Position numbers and translations under genes: made by a program
In this document: positions 1 through 12,113 of the stretch, one piece after another
Layout: every line of letters begins with the position of its first letter
Numbering within the stretch: position 1 is the first letter of the stretch
DNA from: Henckelia pumila
Lineage: Eukaryota; Streptophyta; Magnoliopsida; Lamiales; Gesneriaceae
Assembly (NCBI RefSeq): GCF_033568475.1
Contig: NC_133121.1
Coordinates: forward strand, 69,468,277-69,532,276
DNA length: 64,000 nucleotides
Direction: 5' to 3'
The notes under the pieces: model-generated
Told to the model about the DNA's origin: nothing
Database searches by the model: none
Seen by the model: the letters and a program-made list of their open reading frames with translations, nothing else

Positions 1-954
1 TGCAAGAATGTGATTTTAAGGAAAACTCGAGAACCAACTGTTCCGAGTATGCTATCCCGCTATCGATGTCTGCTTTTACCTTTCAATGCAGTAGTTCCAA
101 CTCTGGATAAGCTACAACAAAAGGTTTAATCAACAACTAAACAATCCAACAACAAAGGCAACGGTTCAAGGAAATCTCTTTACCGATCTTCGTCCAACTC
201 TTGACGAACAATGCTGCTAACACGGGCTTGACAAACTCCAAACGAATCTGTTCAGATACAAATCAAAGATCAATTACCATGATCGACTTACAAGCCATGT
301 TCAACAACTTCAAAAATGTTTCAAATCTCCAAAACTCAAACCGACGACATAACGGCTATAACTAAACAAACCGACAACGCAGACAGCAGTTCAATAGCGA
401 TATAACCTCATAACAATTCTAAGACAACCAAAACAAGGCAATCCCAACAAATCTCAAATCACAATTTTCGAAAATGGCTTCCAAAAATCAAAACAATTCC
501 GAACGTCGCTCAAATTCAAAACCGATAGATAATAGACGATCAGAACTCTGTAGAGAACAACATACTCGAATCTAGAATGATTCTAACAACATCCAAAAAC
601 TAGAATGTATTTGATCATAGAAAAACTTACGATATAACAGAGCTCTTACTACAGTGATCGATAATCTGCCTTCAGAAATAATTTCTAACGGACGGATCGA
701 GCTCGGACTGAAATCCCAAAGCTTGGAAGCAATAGGAATCGGCTACAATGGAGGAGGAAGGAATGGGGAAGGAGATGAAGACTTTTCAATCTCAATTCTA
801 AGTGTAGATAATATATAAAATCCAATAATTACGTTTACCCTGAAAAATCAAATTTTTGCAAAAAGGACCCTGATCAAAATCAAGTCGGCTCGTGAACTCT
901 GTAATCTCCGATTAACTCAAATAAACTCATTTAAGATAAAAACGGGGCGTTACA
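1..954 (-). mobile_element. LTR (partial) of an unidentified Gypsy-like element inserted in Athila pol
   Basis: No coding sequence is visible here. Read on the - strand, the right edge at 954 begins TGTAACGCCCCG, a typical Gypsy LTR start, and it interrupts an Athila reverse transcriptase frame right after the motif SPWVSPVQ. Further along the - strand there is a TATA-like stretch (about 800-825) and a GTAAGT-type splice donor near 630. The left end lies outside the window, so it could be a solo LTR or a whole element. Orientation is inferred from the TG start; the family is not recognised. Confidence 0.5.
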
Positions 955-2441
955 ACATTGCACCGGACTCACCCATGGACTATCAGATATAGGATAAATG
1001 ATACATGCATCAAGAAGTTTGATCGTTTCAGCTTTGACAACTTCCTGCATTTTCGGATTCAATCTCCTTTGTGGTTGGACCAATGGGTTGATGCTCTCTT
1101 CCATTAAAATCTTGTGCATGCATATGGATGGATTGATTCCTTTTATATCCGCCACTTTCCAGGCAAACACACTCTTGTGTTTCTTGAGAACCTCCATTAG
1201 TCTGGCCTCCATCTCACTGTCAAAGAAGAAGATATTATGACAGGTAACTTATCATTCTCACCTAAAAACACATATTTGAGATGGATAGGTAATGGTTTCA
1301 ATTCCACAGTAGGTGGTTCCTCAAGGCTTGGTTTCTGGAGGATTAAATCCTTCCGATCACCAAGGTCTTCAAGTCTAAGCTTTCCACCTCTTCTCCATGA
1401 CTGGTTGTCATTCAAATATGCAGTCATCTCTTCAATTCTGTCATTGAGATCTTCCACATGCTCAGATATAAGTGCAGCTTCTAATGGTTCCTGAAAAGTA
1501 TCCTGCACATAATCAAATAACAGTGAGTCCACTACATCCAGTTGAAAACATTCTTCATTATTCTGAGAAAATTTTAAAGCATTAAAAACGTCAAACAAAA
1601 TTTTCTCTTCTCCCACTCTCAACAGTAACTCTCCCTTCTGGACATCTATTAGTGCCTTTCCTGTTGCCAGGAAAGGTCTACCCAAGATGAGTGGCATGTT
1701 TACATCCTCTTCCATATCTAGCACCACGAAGTCCACGGGGAAGATGAATTTGTCCACTTTTACAAGCACGTCCTTGATTATCCCCCGTGGATATTTGATG
1801 GACCTGTCCGCCAGTTGTAACGAAATTCTGGTGGACTTTGGTTCTCCCAAGCTCAATTTCCTAAACACAGAGTAAGGCATTAGATTTATACTAGCACCCA
1901 AATCACATAAAGATTTATGAAATTGAATATCATTAATCACACAAGGGATAGAGAAACTCCTTGGATCTTTTTGCTTTAATGGGATTTTATTTTGCACTAG
2001 TGCTGAGCAATTCTCAGTCAGACTAATCATTGCATACTCCTCCAGTTTCCTCTTGTTGGAGAGGATCTCCTTCAAGAACTTCGCATAGCTTGGCATTTGC
2101 ATCAGTGCATCAGCGAAGGGAATATTAATATTCAATTTCTTGAATACTTCCAAGAATTTGCCAAAATGGGAATCTAGTTTTGCCTTCTTCATAGCTGCAG
2201 GAAAAGGTGGTGGCACAACAATTTTTGCTTGTGAAGTTGGTGAAAGTGTTGGGATAGATGACTTACCTGAAATTTTTTCTGATGCCGCCAATTTTGGCTC
2301 TTTCTCGATCTGTGGTGCAGGTTCTACTGTCTTTCCACTCCTCAGTTCAATTGCTTTTACCTGCTCCTTCGGATTCTTCTCCGTTTCACTCGGCAAGGTA
2401 CCCTGATCTCTGCTGGAAATTGTTTTGGCCAATTGCCCTAT
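955..2441 (-). pseudogene. Athila-like protease and start of reverse transcriptase (broken)
   Basis: This is the protease/pol part of the Athila polyprotein. The aspartic protease has the active-site motif CDLGASINLMPYSVF (DLG in place of DTG/DSG) and the downstream LILGRPFLAT motif, followed by a linker ending LKPLPIHLKYVFLGENDKLPVIIS, the usual entry into reverse transcriptase. Near 1200-1245 the frame shifts; the RT then continues (VFAWKVADIKGI, then ISDSPWVSPVQ at 1212-958) and stops where the LTR at 954 begins. Upstream it is separated from gag by a TAG codon at 2444-2442, in the same frame. It cannot encode a working enzyme. The family call is firm; the exact position of the frameshift is approximate. 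Confidence 0.75.
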
Positions 2442-3687
2442 CTAATTCTCCAGATTCTTTATTGAGGCATCTTGATTCTGCATGCGGGCTTCAGTAGATG
2501 ATATGAATTTCTGCATCATCTGCTCCAAGCTTGATTTCTCCTCTTGAGGCTGTCTGCCGTAGTTCTGATTCCCATATGGTTTATTGTTCTGTCCACCCCA
2601 CGAGAAATTTGGATGCTGTCTCCACCCTGGATTATAGGAATTCGAGAATGGGTCATTCCTTGGGCGATTTTGATTTCCCATGTGACTTGCCATAACGCCC
2701 TCTGGTTGAGAAAATGTTTGACAGTCTTTCATGAAATGCTCTGCACCACATTTTTCACACCACACATCTTGAACTCGCATCACAGAGTTTCCTACACTCA
2801 GTTGCTCAATTCTCTTGTTCATGACTTCAAGTTGAGCGGCCACTGAAGTGAATGCATCAACTTGATGCATTCCTGCGGGTCTTCTGACTGCATTCTTTTC
2901 TGATTGAGGATGATAGCTACTGGATGTCATCTCCTCAATTAATTCATATTCGTCCTCTGGTGATTTCCGTAACAAATTTCCACATGCAGCTGCATCTAAC
3001 ATGGTACAATTTGAGTGAGGAAGACCATAATAAAAATTTTGTATCACAAGACCGTCTGGTAGTTGGTGATGTGGGCATCTCCTCAGTAGATCTTTGTAAC
3101 GCTCCCATGCTTCATAGAGTGTTTCCTGTTCACCTTGAGCAAATGTTGTAATGTCTGCTCTGAGTTTCATTGATTTGGACGGTGGGAAGTATTTAGTGAG
3201 GAAGGCCTTTGCTAGATCATCCCAAGTAGTGATGGACCCTGCAGGTAGATTGGTTAGCCATGCTTTAGCTTTATCTCTTTAAAAAAAAAAGGAATAAAAG
3301 CAAACGAATAGCGTCATCAGAAACTCCCTGCATCATAAAAGTATCACAGATTTCTAAAAAATTTGTCAGGTGAGCATATGGATCATCTATTGTCATCTCA
3401 CCAAACTGGACTGCGTTTTGCACCATTTGAATGATAGCATGCTTTATTTCAAACTGATTTGCTGCTATTGTTGGCCTGATGATGCTTGGTCTGGCATTTT
3501 CGATGGATGGCAAAGCGCTATCCATCATGGATCTGTAGATAGGTGGTGCAAGATTCTCTTCTTCTTCCAATCCACGTAATCGTTCTTGGTTTGCCATTGC
3601 TTCTTTTTGTTGCCTTCTTCTTCTGCGAAAAGTTCTTTCAATTTCTGGATCAAAAGGCACGAGTTCTTCTTCTGGTGAATGTTGCAT
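2442..3687 (-). pseudogene. Athila-like gag (frameshifted)
   Basis: Gag capsid/nucleocapsid protein of the Athila-like element. The likely start is the ATG at 3687, giving a protein that begins MQHSPEEELVPFDPEIE and carries an arginine-rich RRRRRQQ patch. The capsid domain follows (MVQNAVQFGE..DDPYAHLTNFLEICDTF), then breaks at an A10 run at 3281-3290 and resumes in another frame (ADITTFAQGEQETLYEAWERYKDLLRRCPHH). A degenerate zinc knuckle CEKCGAEHFMKDC and a Gln/Asn-rich tail (YGNQNYGRQPQEE) come next. It ends in TAG at 2444-2442, probably a mutated glutamine codon because the same frame continues as protease. Confidence 0.75.
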
Positions 3688-3781
3688 GCACTGCAAGAGA
3701 ATCCTGCAGTTCACATATGGAAAAGAGTGATTAAAATTGTAATAGAGAAAAATCAAATAAAACAAATTAAATTCTCAATAG

Positions 3782-3799
3782 TCCCCGGCAACGGCGCCA
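3782..3799 (-). other. primer-binding site of the Athila-like element
   Basis: On the - strand this reads TGGCGCCGTTGCCGGGGA, the Asp-tRNA complementary site typical of Athila elements. It lies six bases inside the inferred LTR edge at 3806 and fixes the orientation of the element. Confidence 0.85.
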
Positions 3800-3805
3800 A
3801 AAACT

Positions 3806-4987
3806 TGATCGACGGAATACTAACACTTAAAGTGCACGATTCAAGTTATAATAAAATGTACTGAGTACGAGTATCATCCTCAGGGGCTAATCAATAATAA
3901 TTTGTTTCTTTAATTTTTAACTACACAAAGTATCGAAAAGTTGATTTTGGATTCTATCTAACATTTAATACTAAGAACTCAATGTAAATAAATAAATATT
4001 TCACAATCAAGAAACCAATTCTCACGATTGAAAAATAACAATTTGAAAAGATTTTGTTGGAATTTCGGTTCACCTTCCCCCTAATTAAACTGGACGATTG
4101 GAACTTAATTTATGCGCATAAGTTTGACAGAAATTTCTCTAATGGTTTATCACGACTGATCGCTTTGCGTTCAATGAATTCTACAACTTTCAACCTGGTG
4201 GTCTATGGCTATCAACATGTACTAAATACCATATCTCTATGCATATTTTAAGTCCATGGATTCTATCATTCGTCCTAACTATGAACCTATCTCGCGACAG
4301 CAATTCACAATTTACGAATCTATGTTAAGGGTAGCTAATCATCAACATAGAGAAAAGACATGATAAAATCAATTATAAACATAAATCAAATCTCAATACG
4401 TCTGGTGATTCAATCACACTATAGTGTTTCGGGGTTCGGATCCCCTTGATTACAACAAAATAAAAGTGTATCTACTGAACATTATTACAAAATTCAATCT
4501 AAAAAACGTTTAACATAAAAATTCAGAAAAGACAAAGAGAAAAACTCCCAACGGAGATGAGAAAACTTCAAACTCTTAGTCGTCGTCTACCTCCTTCTGT
4601 TCTCCTATGTTTACCTCATTCGTGAGTGCACGTGGGCGGTAGAAAAGTGCCGCCCGGGCGCCTTGTCTTATGGCCAGCTACTGTTTTTCCCAAACATGAG
4701 TGCGCGCGGGCGGTAGAAAAGTGCCGCCCGGGCGCCCTGTCTTTTTCCAGAAATATAAATTTCTTCTCTTGCTTTCCTCACGGCCTCATGCGTGCATCGC
4801 CTTTTCACCAAAAATCAGCATTTCCTAGTCATTTCCTGCAGTAAAAAAAATAAATCAGAGAAGTGACTACAAACACAATAAAACAATAAACAAAACAAGA
4901 ATGGTAAAGAACAGACACAACGTAAATGAAACGAATGCAAAACAAACACAAAACAAGCAAAACAACGCACAAAAACGACTCCTATCA
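3806..4987 (-). repeat. 5' LTR of the Athila-like element
   Basis: Edges are inferred from TG...CA termini: on the - strand it starts TGATAGGAGTCG at 4987 and ends GTCGATCA at 3806, just before the PBS. The second LTR is outside the window, so the 4987 edge cannot be checked by comparison and no TSD can be shown. It holds a duplicated GC-rich hairpin module at 4624-4740. The rest is AT-rich and non-coding. Confidence 0.6.
4624..4740. repeat. two-copy GC-rich hairpin repeat in the Athila LTR
   Basis: Two near-identical units 74 bp apart (cores 4634-4662 and 4708-4736). Each contains GGGCGG-tagaaaagt-GCCGCCC followed by GGGCGCC, so each can fold into a short GC stem. Confidence 0.8.
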
Positions 4988-5438
4988 GGCGTCTGCGCAA
5001 GACCTGCTGGTCCTGCACTAGGGTGGCGCTCCCGCGCTGCTGAAGCAGCGCTCCCGTGCATAGGGCTTGGGATTTCCCACCACATTTTACGTGTTTTAGG
5101 TCCTAGAAATCATGTTTTTCTATTTTAATGTATTTTAGTCATTTTTATGAATGTTTATGAAAAACAATTTTAAGTTTAAAGGCCCGGGACGGACGGAATG
5201 CCTCTCGTGGATCGTTCAAGTTATGTATTGCATGTTTATGTGACTTTCTCTCGAAAAATTAATTTCTCATGAAATGTTTTGAAGCTTGTAAGCATGTTAG
5301 CATCACGTAAAGTTTTATGAGCATGATTTTACGATGATACGAAATGATATGATAAGATGAAGGCTACGTTATATGGAAAAATATTTTGATGATTTATGCG
5401 TCTTGTGGTGATTATATGGGGTATGCACTTCGGGATTT
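4988..5438. mobile_element. left remaining piece of an unidentified Gypsy-type LTR
   Basis: Non-coding sequence that continues, after removal of two insertions, at 17236-17282 and 26730-27357. The phrase GGGGTATGCACTTCGGGAT occurs on both sides (5419-5437 and about 26733-26751), which ties the pieces together. A pair of GCGCTCCCG-type GC units flanks the palindrome GCTGCTGAAGCAGC at 5025-5059. The left end was cut by the Athila insertion. Family and orientation are not certain. Confidence 0.5.
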
Positions 5439-5634
5439 TGATATGAATCTAGGAGGTGCTCGAAGATTGATATTGTTCCAAGATTTGTTCCGTGATATAC
5501 AATCAAGAGTTGAAGGATTTGGATTACATGTCAATCAAGTTGAAGAGCTTGAAGATCAGTTTGGGAGTTGCCTATGCGTCCTTGAAGTGCTAGGAGTCAA
5601 AAAGAATAAAAAATTAAAATTCGTGCAAAGATTT

Positions 5635-5735
5635 TCTCGCTCGAGCGCGGGTATCGTCCGCTCAAGCGAGCTCAAAGGAATTTGCGAGATAGTTTGATTC
5701 TCGCTCGAGCGAGAGTTGTGTCCGCTCGAGCGAGC
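5635..5735. repeat. two CpG-rich hairpins in the 5' LTR of the non-autonomous element
   Basis: Each unit has arms of the type CTCGCTCGAGCG...CGCTCGAGCGAG around a short spacer. The same pair recurs in the 3' LTR at 16573-16674. They lie about 180 bp upstream of the TATA box, so in U3. Confidence 0.8.
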
Positions 5736-5911
5736 CTGGATTTCCGAGAAAAAACACACTCGGCGTGTTTGTGTGTGTGTGCAGGATTTTGATATTTTGA
5801 TATTATTTTCCTATTTTTGAGAGTTCTAATTATACTAGGAAACTTTTAGAAGATATCTTTGATATCTTTAGATATTATTTTGCTATATCTTTTATTATTT
5901 TGTAGTTGTAT

Positions 5912-5919
5912 TATAAATA
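5912..5919 (+). promoter_or_regulatory. TATA box of the non-autonomous element LTR
   Basis: TATAAATA in an AT-rich LTR context; the 3' LTR has TATAAATT at 16852-16859. Confidence 0.5.
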
Positions 5920-6299
5920 CAACAAATATATTCATGATTAATGAATAATTCAGATTTAGTTTATACACAAATTATTGAAATTCTCTCTAGAATTTTATAC
6001 AAAGCTTTGCTTTGGCTTTTCAAATCAAACTTTCTCAATTTAATTACTTGGAAGCGTTTGTCGATTGTTTCTCACTGAAGATTGTCAGATACAAGTTATC
6101 TGAAGGTTTTTTTTGGTTTCAATTGTCGTGATTTCTGTTGTTAATCGTACCGTCGATTAAAGGTGGAAATCCAAAATCCTATCAACTTTACTTGTTTCAA
6201 AGATTGGGCAAAACTTTGGGTCTTTTGTTTATTGATTAGAAGGTGCAATTCAAATTGTAATCGTGTTTGCTAATCTTACACATCAAGATTCACATCATT

Positions 6300-6312
6300 T
6301 GGTATCAAAGCC
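6300..6312 (+). other. primer-binding site of the non-autonomous element
   Basis: TGGTATCAAAGCC two bases after the LTR end, one base different from the common plant initiator-Met PBS TGGTATCAGAGCC. Confidence 0.8.
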
Positions 6313-6635
6313 AAGGTTTTGAATCAAGTAAGTATCTATCTTCATCTATCTCTGTTCTTCGTGTTCTTCGTTCTTCGTCTATCTCATATCAAATTTTTGT
6401 GTCGTTTCTTTCAAACTTGTTATCCAAGTCTCGTGTATTGTGCTACAAGTTATAAATTCAAAAAAAAGAAAAAAAATCGGTAAAAAAAATAGTGGGACCG
6501 AAAATCTGAGGAAAAAAAAAAGTGAAGAAAAGTATCTTGTGGCCAATTCATTTGTCTTTGTTCATCCTTGGGTGCGAGTCAGAGTCAATTTGTCCATAAA
6601 ATTCCTTACTTGTGTTTGTGCAATATAGGGTTCAA

Positions 6636-7107
6636 ATGGAAGAGTTGACCGAGATGATGAGAAAGACGGTTAAGGATGTGCTTAAACCAATACATAAGAA
6701 GTTGAGTATGTTGGAGGATGACTATGGTATTGGTAAATGTGAAGAAAGTAGTAGGAGAGATTATGGGAGTACGAGAGAAAGACAAATAGATGGTTTTGGA
6801 GATGTTTATAGGCATGATGAGTCATCCACATGGAGGTCGAATCTAGAAGAGGTGGTCGTGACTAAGTTCGTGAGAAAGTCAAAGCGTGAAAATCCGAAGC
6901 AAGAATATCAAGGTACATCTAAACTTTCAAATCCTCGTACTTGTGATATTGTGTGTATATGGTGTTGTAAAATTGGGCAAGATATTAGCCATTGTCTTAA
7001 TGAGGTGGTGAAGGTGGTGGATTCTAAAGTAAGTGATGAATCCAATGTTGAAGTTGATGATGAATTAAAAGTTAAAGTTGAAGAAGTTGAGAAAGTCGAG
7101 GTTGATG
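6636..7107 (+). pseudogene. gag-derived ORF of the non-autonomous element, 5' part (split by Copia-1)
   Basis: Starts at the ATG at 6636 (MEELTEMMRKTVKDVL). Visible features are a short N-terminal helix-prone stretch, a basic segment (KFVRKSKRENPKQ), and CIWCCKIGQDISHC. The last is a zinc knuckle of the form CX2CX4-Q-X4C in which glutamine replaces the usual histidine. An acidic Glu/Val repeat region follows. The capsid domain normally found between the N-terminus and the knuckle is missing. The frame is cut at 7107 by Copia-1 and resumes exactly in frame at 15705; counted together the two parts make 296 codons including the stop. It is not recognised beyond its gag-like layout. Confidence 0.7.
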
Positions 7108-8948
7108 TGTTGGAAAACGGTGTTCAGATCAATCAGAATTGATACCCGGTGCAGCGGAAGTTTAAAATTTTATATGGAACGATTCCATATCATGGGTATC
7201 AAAACTTTACGATTAAATTATGCGTGTAAAAATTAAATAATAATTAAATTTTTACCTTGAATTTCGAAACGAGATTATGGACACCAACAGATTACTCTGC
7301 TCTTGTTGTATATCCCAGGAACTGATGGACGAACAATTCTTCAATCAGGTCCACGAACAGAAGTTTAATCCCTCTGATAGATTGCACTAGAAAATCTATC
7401 AGAATTTTCTACGAAGAGAATTAACGAATTTGATCCGTTAAACCAGACTGCAAATTCAAAATTCACAGGGTGGAATTTTTCGACAGAGAGAGAGAGGGGC
7501 GGCGGCCACTTATAGAAAAACTAGGGTTTCGAAAAATTTTTGTGACCTCTGTTGTGTAATTTCTGTACTGCAATAACTTATTTATAATGTGGGCTGCTAA
7601 CAGCTTAGGGCCCATTAGTCATAAGTTCAAGCCTGACAAGCAAAGCCCTCATGTTCAGAAATTAATATAAAATTCATCGTGACTCAGATTGATAAACCAA
7701 TTTCACCAATGTGCACAAAAACCATTTCTGCATCTTTTAAAGTCAAGATAAATTTTCTGAATCCGAATTCAGTGATTTCCAAAAATGTCCATCCCTATGT
7801 CATTTTAGGAAATCTTACTCTTCTACTCTGATATAAGAAGTCCTACTTCTTTGTTCATTAAATTTAACTCTTTAAATTTAACTATCTCAATGGGGATTAA
7901 AAATCCATTACTTGTGTGACCCTCAATGGTTCAGGGATACAGCTAGCCGTAGGCTCACAACTCCTTGTGACTCGGAACAACAATTTCCGACTTGCCCATA
8001 GAATCATGGTAAGAGCTCCTAGCAACATCGCCCCATGATTCCCTAGGTATCACTGATAGTGCCTGCAAGAACCAATAGATTTTGGTTAGCGTACAGTACG
8101 GTCCCTTCATCCATATATCCCGATCGAATCAACAACCATTGGTAAATCGAGAGTCGTTCGAGATTCGATAACTATGCAATGCATCTTGAAGATCAAATAG
8201 TGACATCGCATGTGCTACTAAGAAACCATTTTTTAAAACACATCATGTACTCTGGCCAGAGATTCGTCACACTAATATCTCCTCAGATTGCATAGGATAT
8301 CCATACTAGCAAGTATGTGGTGAATCCTTGACAACAAAGCATCGACTCCTATATGTGTCGTAACTGCACCCAATCCCGACACCTGATGACCCCTATAGAG
8401 TCGGTAAACGAGTCAAAGTACAGTACTAGCATATAGAGTCTCAATGATGTTTTAAGTAGTAAGGACTAATGGTGTACAACCAAAACCGTGGACTTTATCC
8501 ACTCGATAAGTGATAACCACTTGGAAAGTCCGGATAGGATAGTTCGATCATTCATCATATGAATATCCATTTGCATGCTCTGAACATCTCTATGTTCCAT
8601 ACCAATGAAACGTGGTACTCAGCATCGCAAATGCTAGTCTCAATCTCGAGCGATCCTTATCTTTATTAACGGACGGCTCAATCGACTAGGAACTGTTTAG
8701 AATATATAGTGACTATAAGATGTGTTTCATGATAGCCATCCCCATGTGCCACCACATCTTACATACACTATATTATATTCAAGGTCTTCATCTAAACATC
8801 TTATAGTATGTCACAACATAATAATATGATAAAAGATAAAGTAAACGCCATTATAAAAGTGTAAATTATATTAAACAAAAGATTGTTTGTACATAGAGTC
8901 ATCAAAGCCCTTAGCCACAAGTTGGCTCACCGGGCACCCACTCTTTCA
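7108..8948 (-). repeat. left (3') LTR of Copia-1
   Basis: On the + strand it runs from TGTTGGAAAACGG to CACTCTTTCA. A TATAAATA box on the - strand lies near 7586-7593. No reliable protein is encoded. Confidence 0.92.
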
Positions 8949-8964
8949 ATCTCCCAGTTGCCCT
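8949..8964 (-). other. polypurine tract of Copia-1
   Basis: The - strand reads AGGGCAACTGGGAGAT directly next to the 3' LTR; it primes plus-strand synthesis. Copia-2 and Copia-3 have the same arrangement at 19128 and 39743. Confidence 0.75.
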
Positions 8965-11900
8965 AAAGCCAACTAGTCATACTACGCAGTCCCATTGATT
9001 CGCGATGTTTGTCAAATAATGGTCCTGGCAAGGGCTTAGTAAGTGGATCAGCGATATTGTCTGCAGAGGCCACTCTCTCGACATTGATGTCTCCTCTTTC
9101 CACGATCTCCCGGATGATGTGGTATTTCCTCAGTACGTGTTTGGATCTTTGATGAGACCTTGGTTCCTTTGCCTGAGCAACGGCACCCGTGTTGTCTCAG
9201 TACACCGGGACTGGTCCAACAACTTCAGGAATAACGCCCAACTCTTGGACGAAATTCCTCATCCAAACGGCCTCTTTAGCAGCAGTTGATGCCGCAATGT
9301 ATTCTGCCTCAGTGGTGGAATCCGCTATGGTGTCCTGCTTGGAACTCTTCCAAGAGACAGCACCGCCATTGAGCATGAACACAAATCCAGAGGTTGACTT
9401 CGAGTCATCCATGTCACTTTGGAAGCTAGAGTCGGTATAGCCTTCCAATTTCAGTTCTCTTCCTCCATATACCATGAACATATTCTTAGTCCTTCGTAAG
9501 TACTTAAGAATGTCCTTCACGGCTTTCCAATCATTTTATCGAGATTGGCTTGATATCTGCTCGTGATACTCAGAGCAAATGCTACATCCGGTCTGGTAGA
9601 TATCATCCCACACATGATACTACCTATGGCTGACGCATATGGTACATGTGTCATTTTCTCTATCTCTTCATCAGTCTTGGGACACATGGACTTGGATAGA
9701 GAAACTCCATGGCACATAGGTAGATGTCCTCTCTTGGACCTATCCATTGAAAACCTTTTCAATATGGTGTCGATGTAGGTTGCTTGAGTGAGTCCTATCA
9801 TTCTCTTAGATCTATCTCTATAGATCTGTATCCCTAAAATATAGGATGCCTCACCCAAATCCTTCATCGAGAATCTACCTGATAACCATATCTTTGTTGA
9901 CTGCAACATCCCTACGTCATTCCCAATGAGTAGGATGTCATCAACATAAAGTACTAAGAATGTCACAGCATCCTTAACTACTTTCTTGTACACACACGGT
10001 TCCTTCGGGTTCTTGATGAAACCAAAATCCTTTATTGTTTCATCAAATTTCTGGTTCCAACTTCTTGATGCTTGTTTGAGACCATAGATCGATCTCTGAA
10101 GCTTGCATACCTTATGCTCGCTTCCCATGGATGTGTATCCCTTAGGCTGCGTCATATAGATCTCTTCCTTAATGTTTCCATTAAGAAATGCATTCTTCAC
10201 ATCCATTTGCCATATCTCATAGTCATACCAAGCAGCTATGGCAATAAGGATTCTTATGGACTTGAACATTGCAACTGGTGAAAAGGTTTCATCATAGTCA
10301 ACTCCTTGTCTTTGTGTATAACCTTTCGCCACCAATCGTGCCTTGTAGGTCAATAGATTTTGGTATAGGCGTGTCCATCAATGGTTCCTGAGGTGTAGGA
10401 TCATTATTTTGTATCTTGGGTTCTTCTCGAATTTCTTCGAGTTCCATCATCTCGCCTTTCTTAACCAATAAGAACTCCTTCTCCAAGAAGGTGGCATTCC
10501 TTGAAACAAACACTTTTGTTTCAGTAGGATGATAGAAATAATATCCGATTGAATTCTTCGGATACCCTACAAAATAACATAAGGTGGATCGACTATCCAA
10601 CTTATCTCCCACTGTCTGCTTCACGTAAGCAGGACATCCCCAAATCCTCAAGTACGAATACTTAGGAGCTTTGCCATTCCATAACTCGTATGGTGTTTTA
10701 TCCACTGCTTTGGTGTGGACGTTGTTCAACAACAATACCGCCATTTCAAGCGCGTAGCCCCAAAACGAAGGTGGAAGCTCAGTGAAGCTCATCATGGATC
10801 GAACCATGTCCAACAAAGTTCGATTACGACGCTCCGATACACCATTCAGCTGAGGTGTCATAGGAGGAGTCCACTGAGAGAGAATCTCATTCTCTTTCAG
10901 ATAGTCCAAAAACTCGGTACTTAAGTATTCTCCACCTCTATCCGATCGAAGTGCTTTAATACTTTTACCTAGCTTGTTTTCTACTTCAGCCTTGAATTCT
11001 TTGAACTTTTCAAATGCTTCAGACTTATATTTCATTAAATATAAATACCCATACCTTGAATAATCATCAGTAAAGGTAATGAAGTAGGTGTGGCCATATT
11101 GAGTACCAATTCTAAATGGACCACAAACATCTGTATGGATCAAATCCAACAGATTTTGACTACGCTCAGGTTTCCCCTTAAAAGGAGATTTAGTCATTTT
11201 TCCTTTCAGGCAGGACTCACAAGTAGGTAGAGAGTTAATATCAGACATATCAAACATGCCCTCTCCCACTAGCTTGTTCATCCTCCTTGAGGAAATATGA
11301 CCTAGCCTAGCATGCCAAAGGTTTGCCGGGTTTTGACTATCGATTTTCCTTTTGTTCGTTGTTACCGGTTTATCAACATAATTTATTGGAACGTCTTTTA
11401 ATTTTAAGTTATATAGATCGTTTTCAAGTTGTCCATTTCCAATCAAACATTCATTCTTGTAAATATTGCAAATCCCATTCACAAAATTGTAAGAATAACC
11501 ATCTCTATCAAGCATAGAAACAGAAATAATGTTTTTAATCAAATCCGGAACAAATAAAACATCTCTCAAAAGTAACTTAAAACCGTTCTGCAAAATTAAA
11601 CAAACATCTCCAATGGCTGTAGCTTCAACTCTGGAACCATTTCCGAGCCTCAGCTGGGTCTCACCCATTCTAAGCTTGCGACTTCTTGTCATCACCTGCA
11701 AATCATTGCAAATGTGAGATCCACATCCAGTATCCAATACCCAAGAAGTTGTATTAAGTGACACATTTATTTCAATGTAAAACATACCCTTTGCAGTTCG
11801 CAACTGCTCGAGATATTCCTTGCAGTTACGTTTCTAATGACCGGGTTTCTTGCAGTGATGGCAAACTTGTTTAGACTTGTCCAATTTCGCATGTAACATT

Positions 11901-12113
11901 TGGCCTTGAGATCATGGTCCAACCATTTCTCTAGTTCGGCCAACCTTTCGGCAGTTACATCAGCCGGGGCTGTTTTCGGAGAAGCCTTTTCTAACACTTA
12001 GAAAATCTTTTCCAAACTTAGGACAATCTTAACTTATGGAATCTTTCTGTATTGTTTGCGTCAGTAAGTTTGTTTTGTTCGAGAATTGAAACATGTGGAT
12101 TACGAAGATTCAT
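8963..12113 (-). pseudogene. Copia-1 gag-pol remnant
   Basis: Read from 12113: a short gag start; then a deletion that jumps from HDLKAKCYM almost to the zinc-knuckle/protease region. Protease (VLDTGCGSHICND) and integrase follow (HARLGHISSRRMNKL, the HHCC domain, then HTDVCGPF). After the sequence DTPIPKSID a second deletion removes the region that in Copia-2 lies between the integrase tail and LTYKARLVAKGYTQRQGVDYDETF. Reverse transcriptase with YVDDILL and RNase H with DSTTEAEYIAAS follow, with further frameshifts near 9520 and at the 3' end. The intact DTG and YVDD motifs contrast with Copia-2 and Copia-3, but the frame is broken in several places. Confidence 0.88.

Larger units (their letters stand above)
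955..4987 (-). mobile_element. Athila-like Ty3/Gypsy element, 5' part (5' LTR, gag, protease, start of RT)
   Basis: Read on the - strand the order is LTR (4987-3806), an Asp-tRNA type primer-binding site (3799-3782), gag, protease and the first part of reverse transcriptase. The RT is cut at 954 by another LTR, so the rest of pol and the 3' LTR are missing from the window. A long gag, protease motif DLGAS with LILGRPFLATG, and a PBS beginning TGGCGCC fit the Athila lineage. The reading frame carries a frameshift in an A10 run, a nonsense codon and another frameshift, so it is a dead copy. Confidence 0.75.
5439..6297 (+). repeat. 5' LTR of the non-autonomous element
   Basis: Runs from TGATATGAATCTAGG to TTCACATCA and matches 16376-17235. 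It contains two CTCGAGCG-type palindromic hairpins (5635-5673 and 5699-5735) and a TATA box at 5912-5919. Confidence 0.85.

Noticed and set aside
5386..5697. 103-codon open frame across the left edge of the non-autonomous element
   Set aside because: It crosses the LTR boundary and the hairpin pair; the copy at 16140-16769 is open only by chance extension into the LTR.
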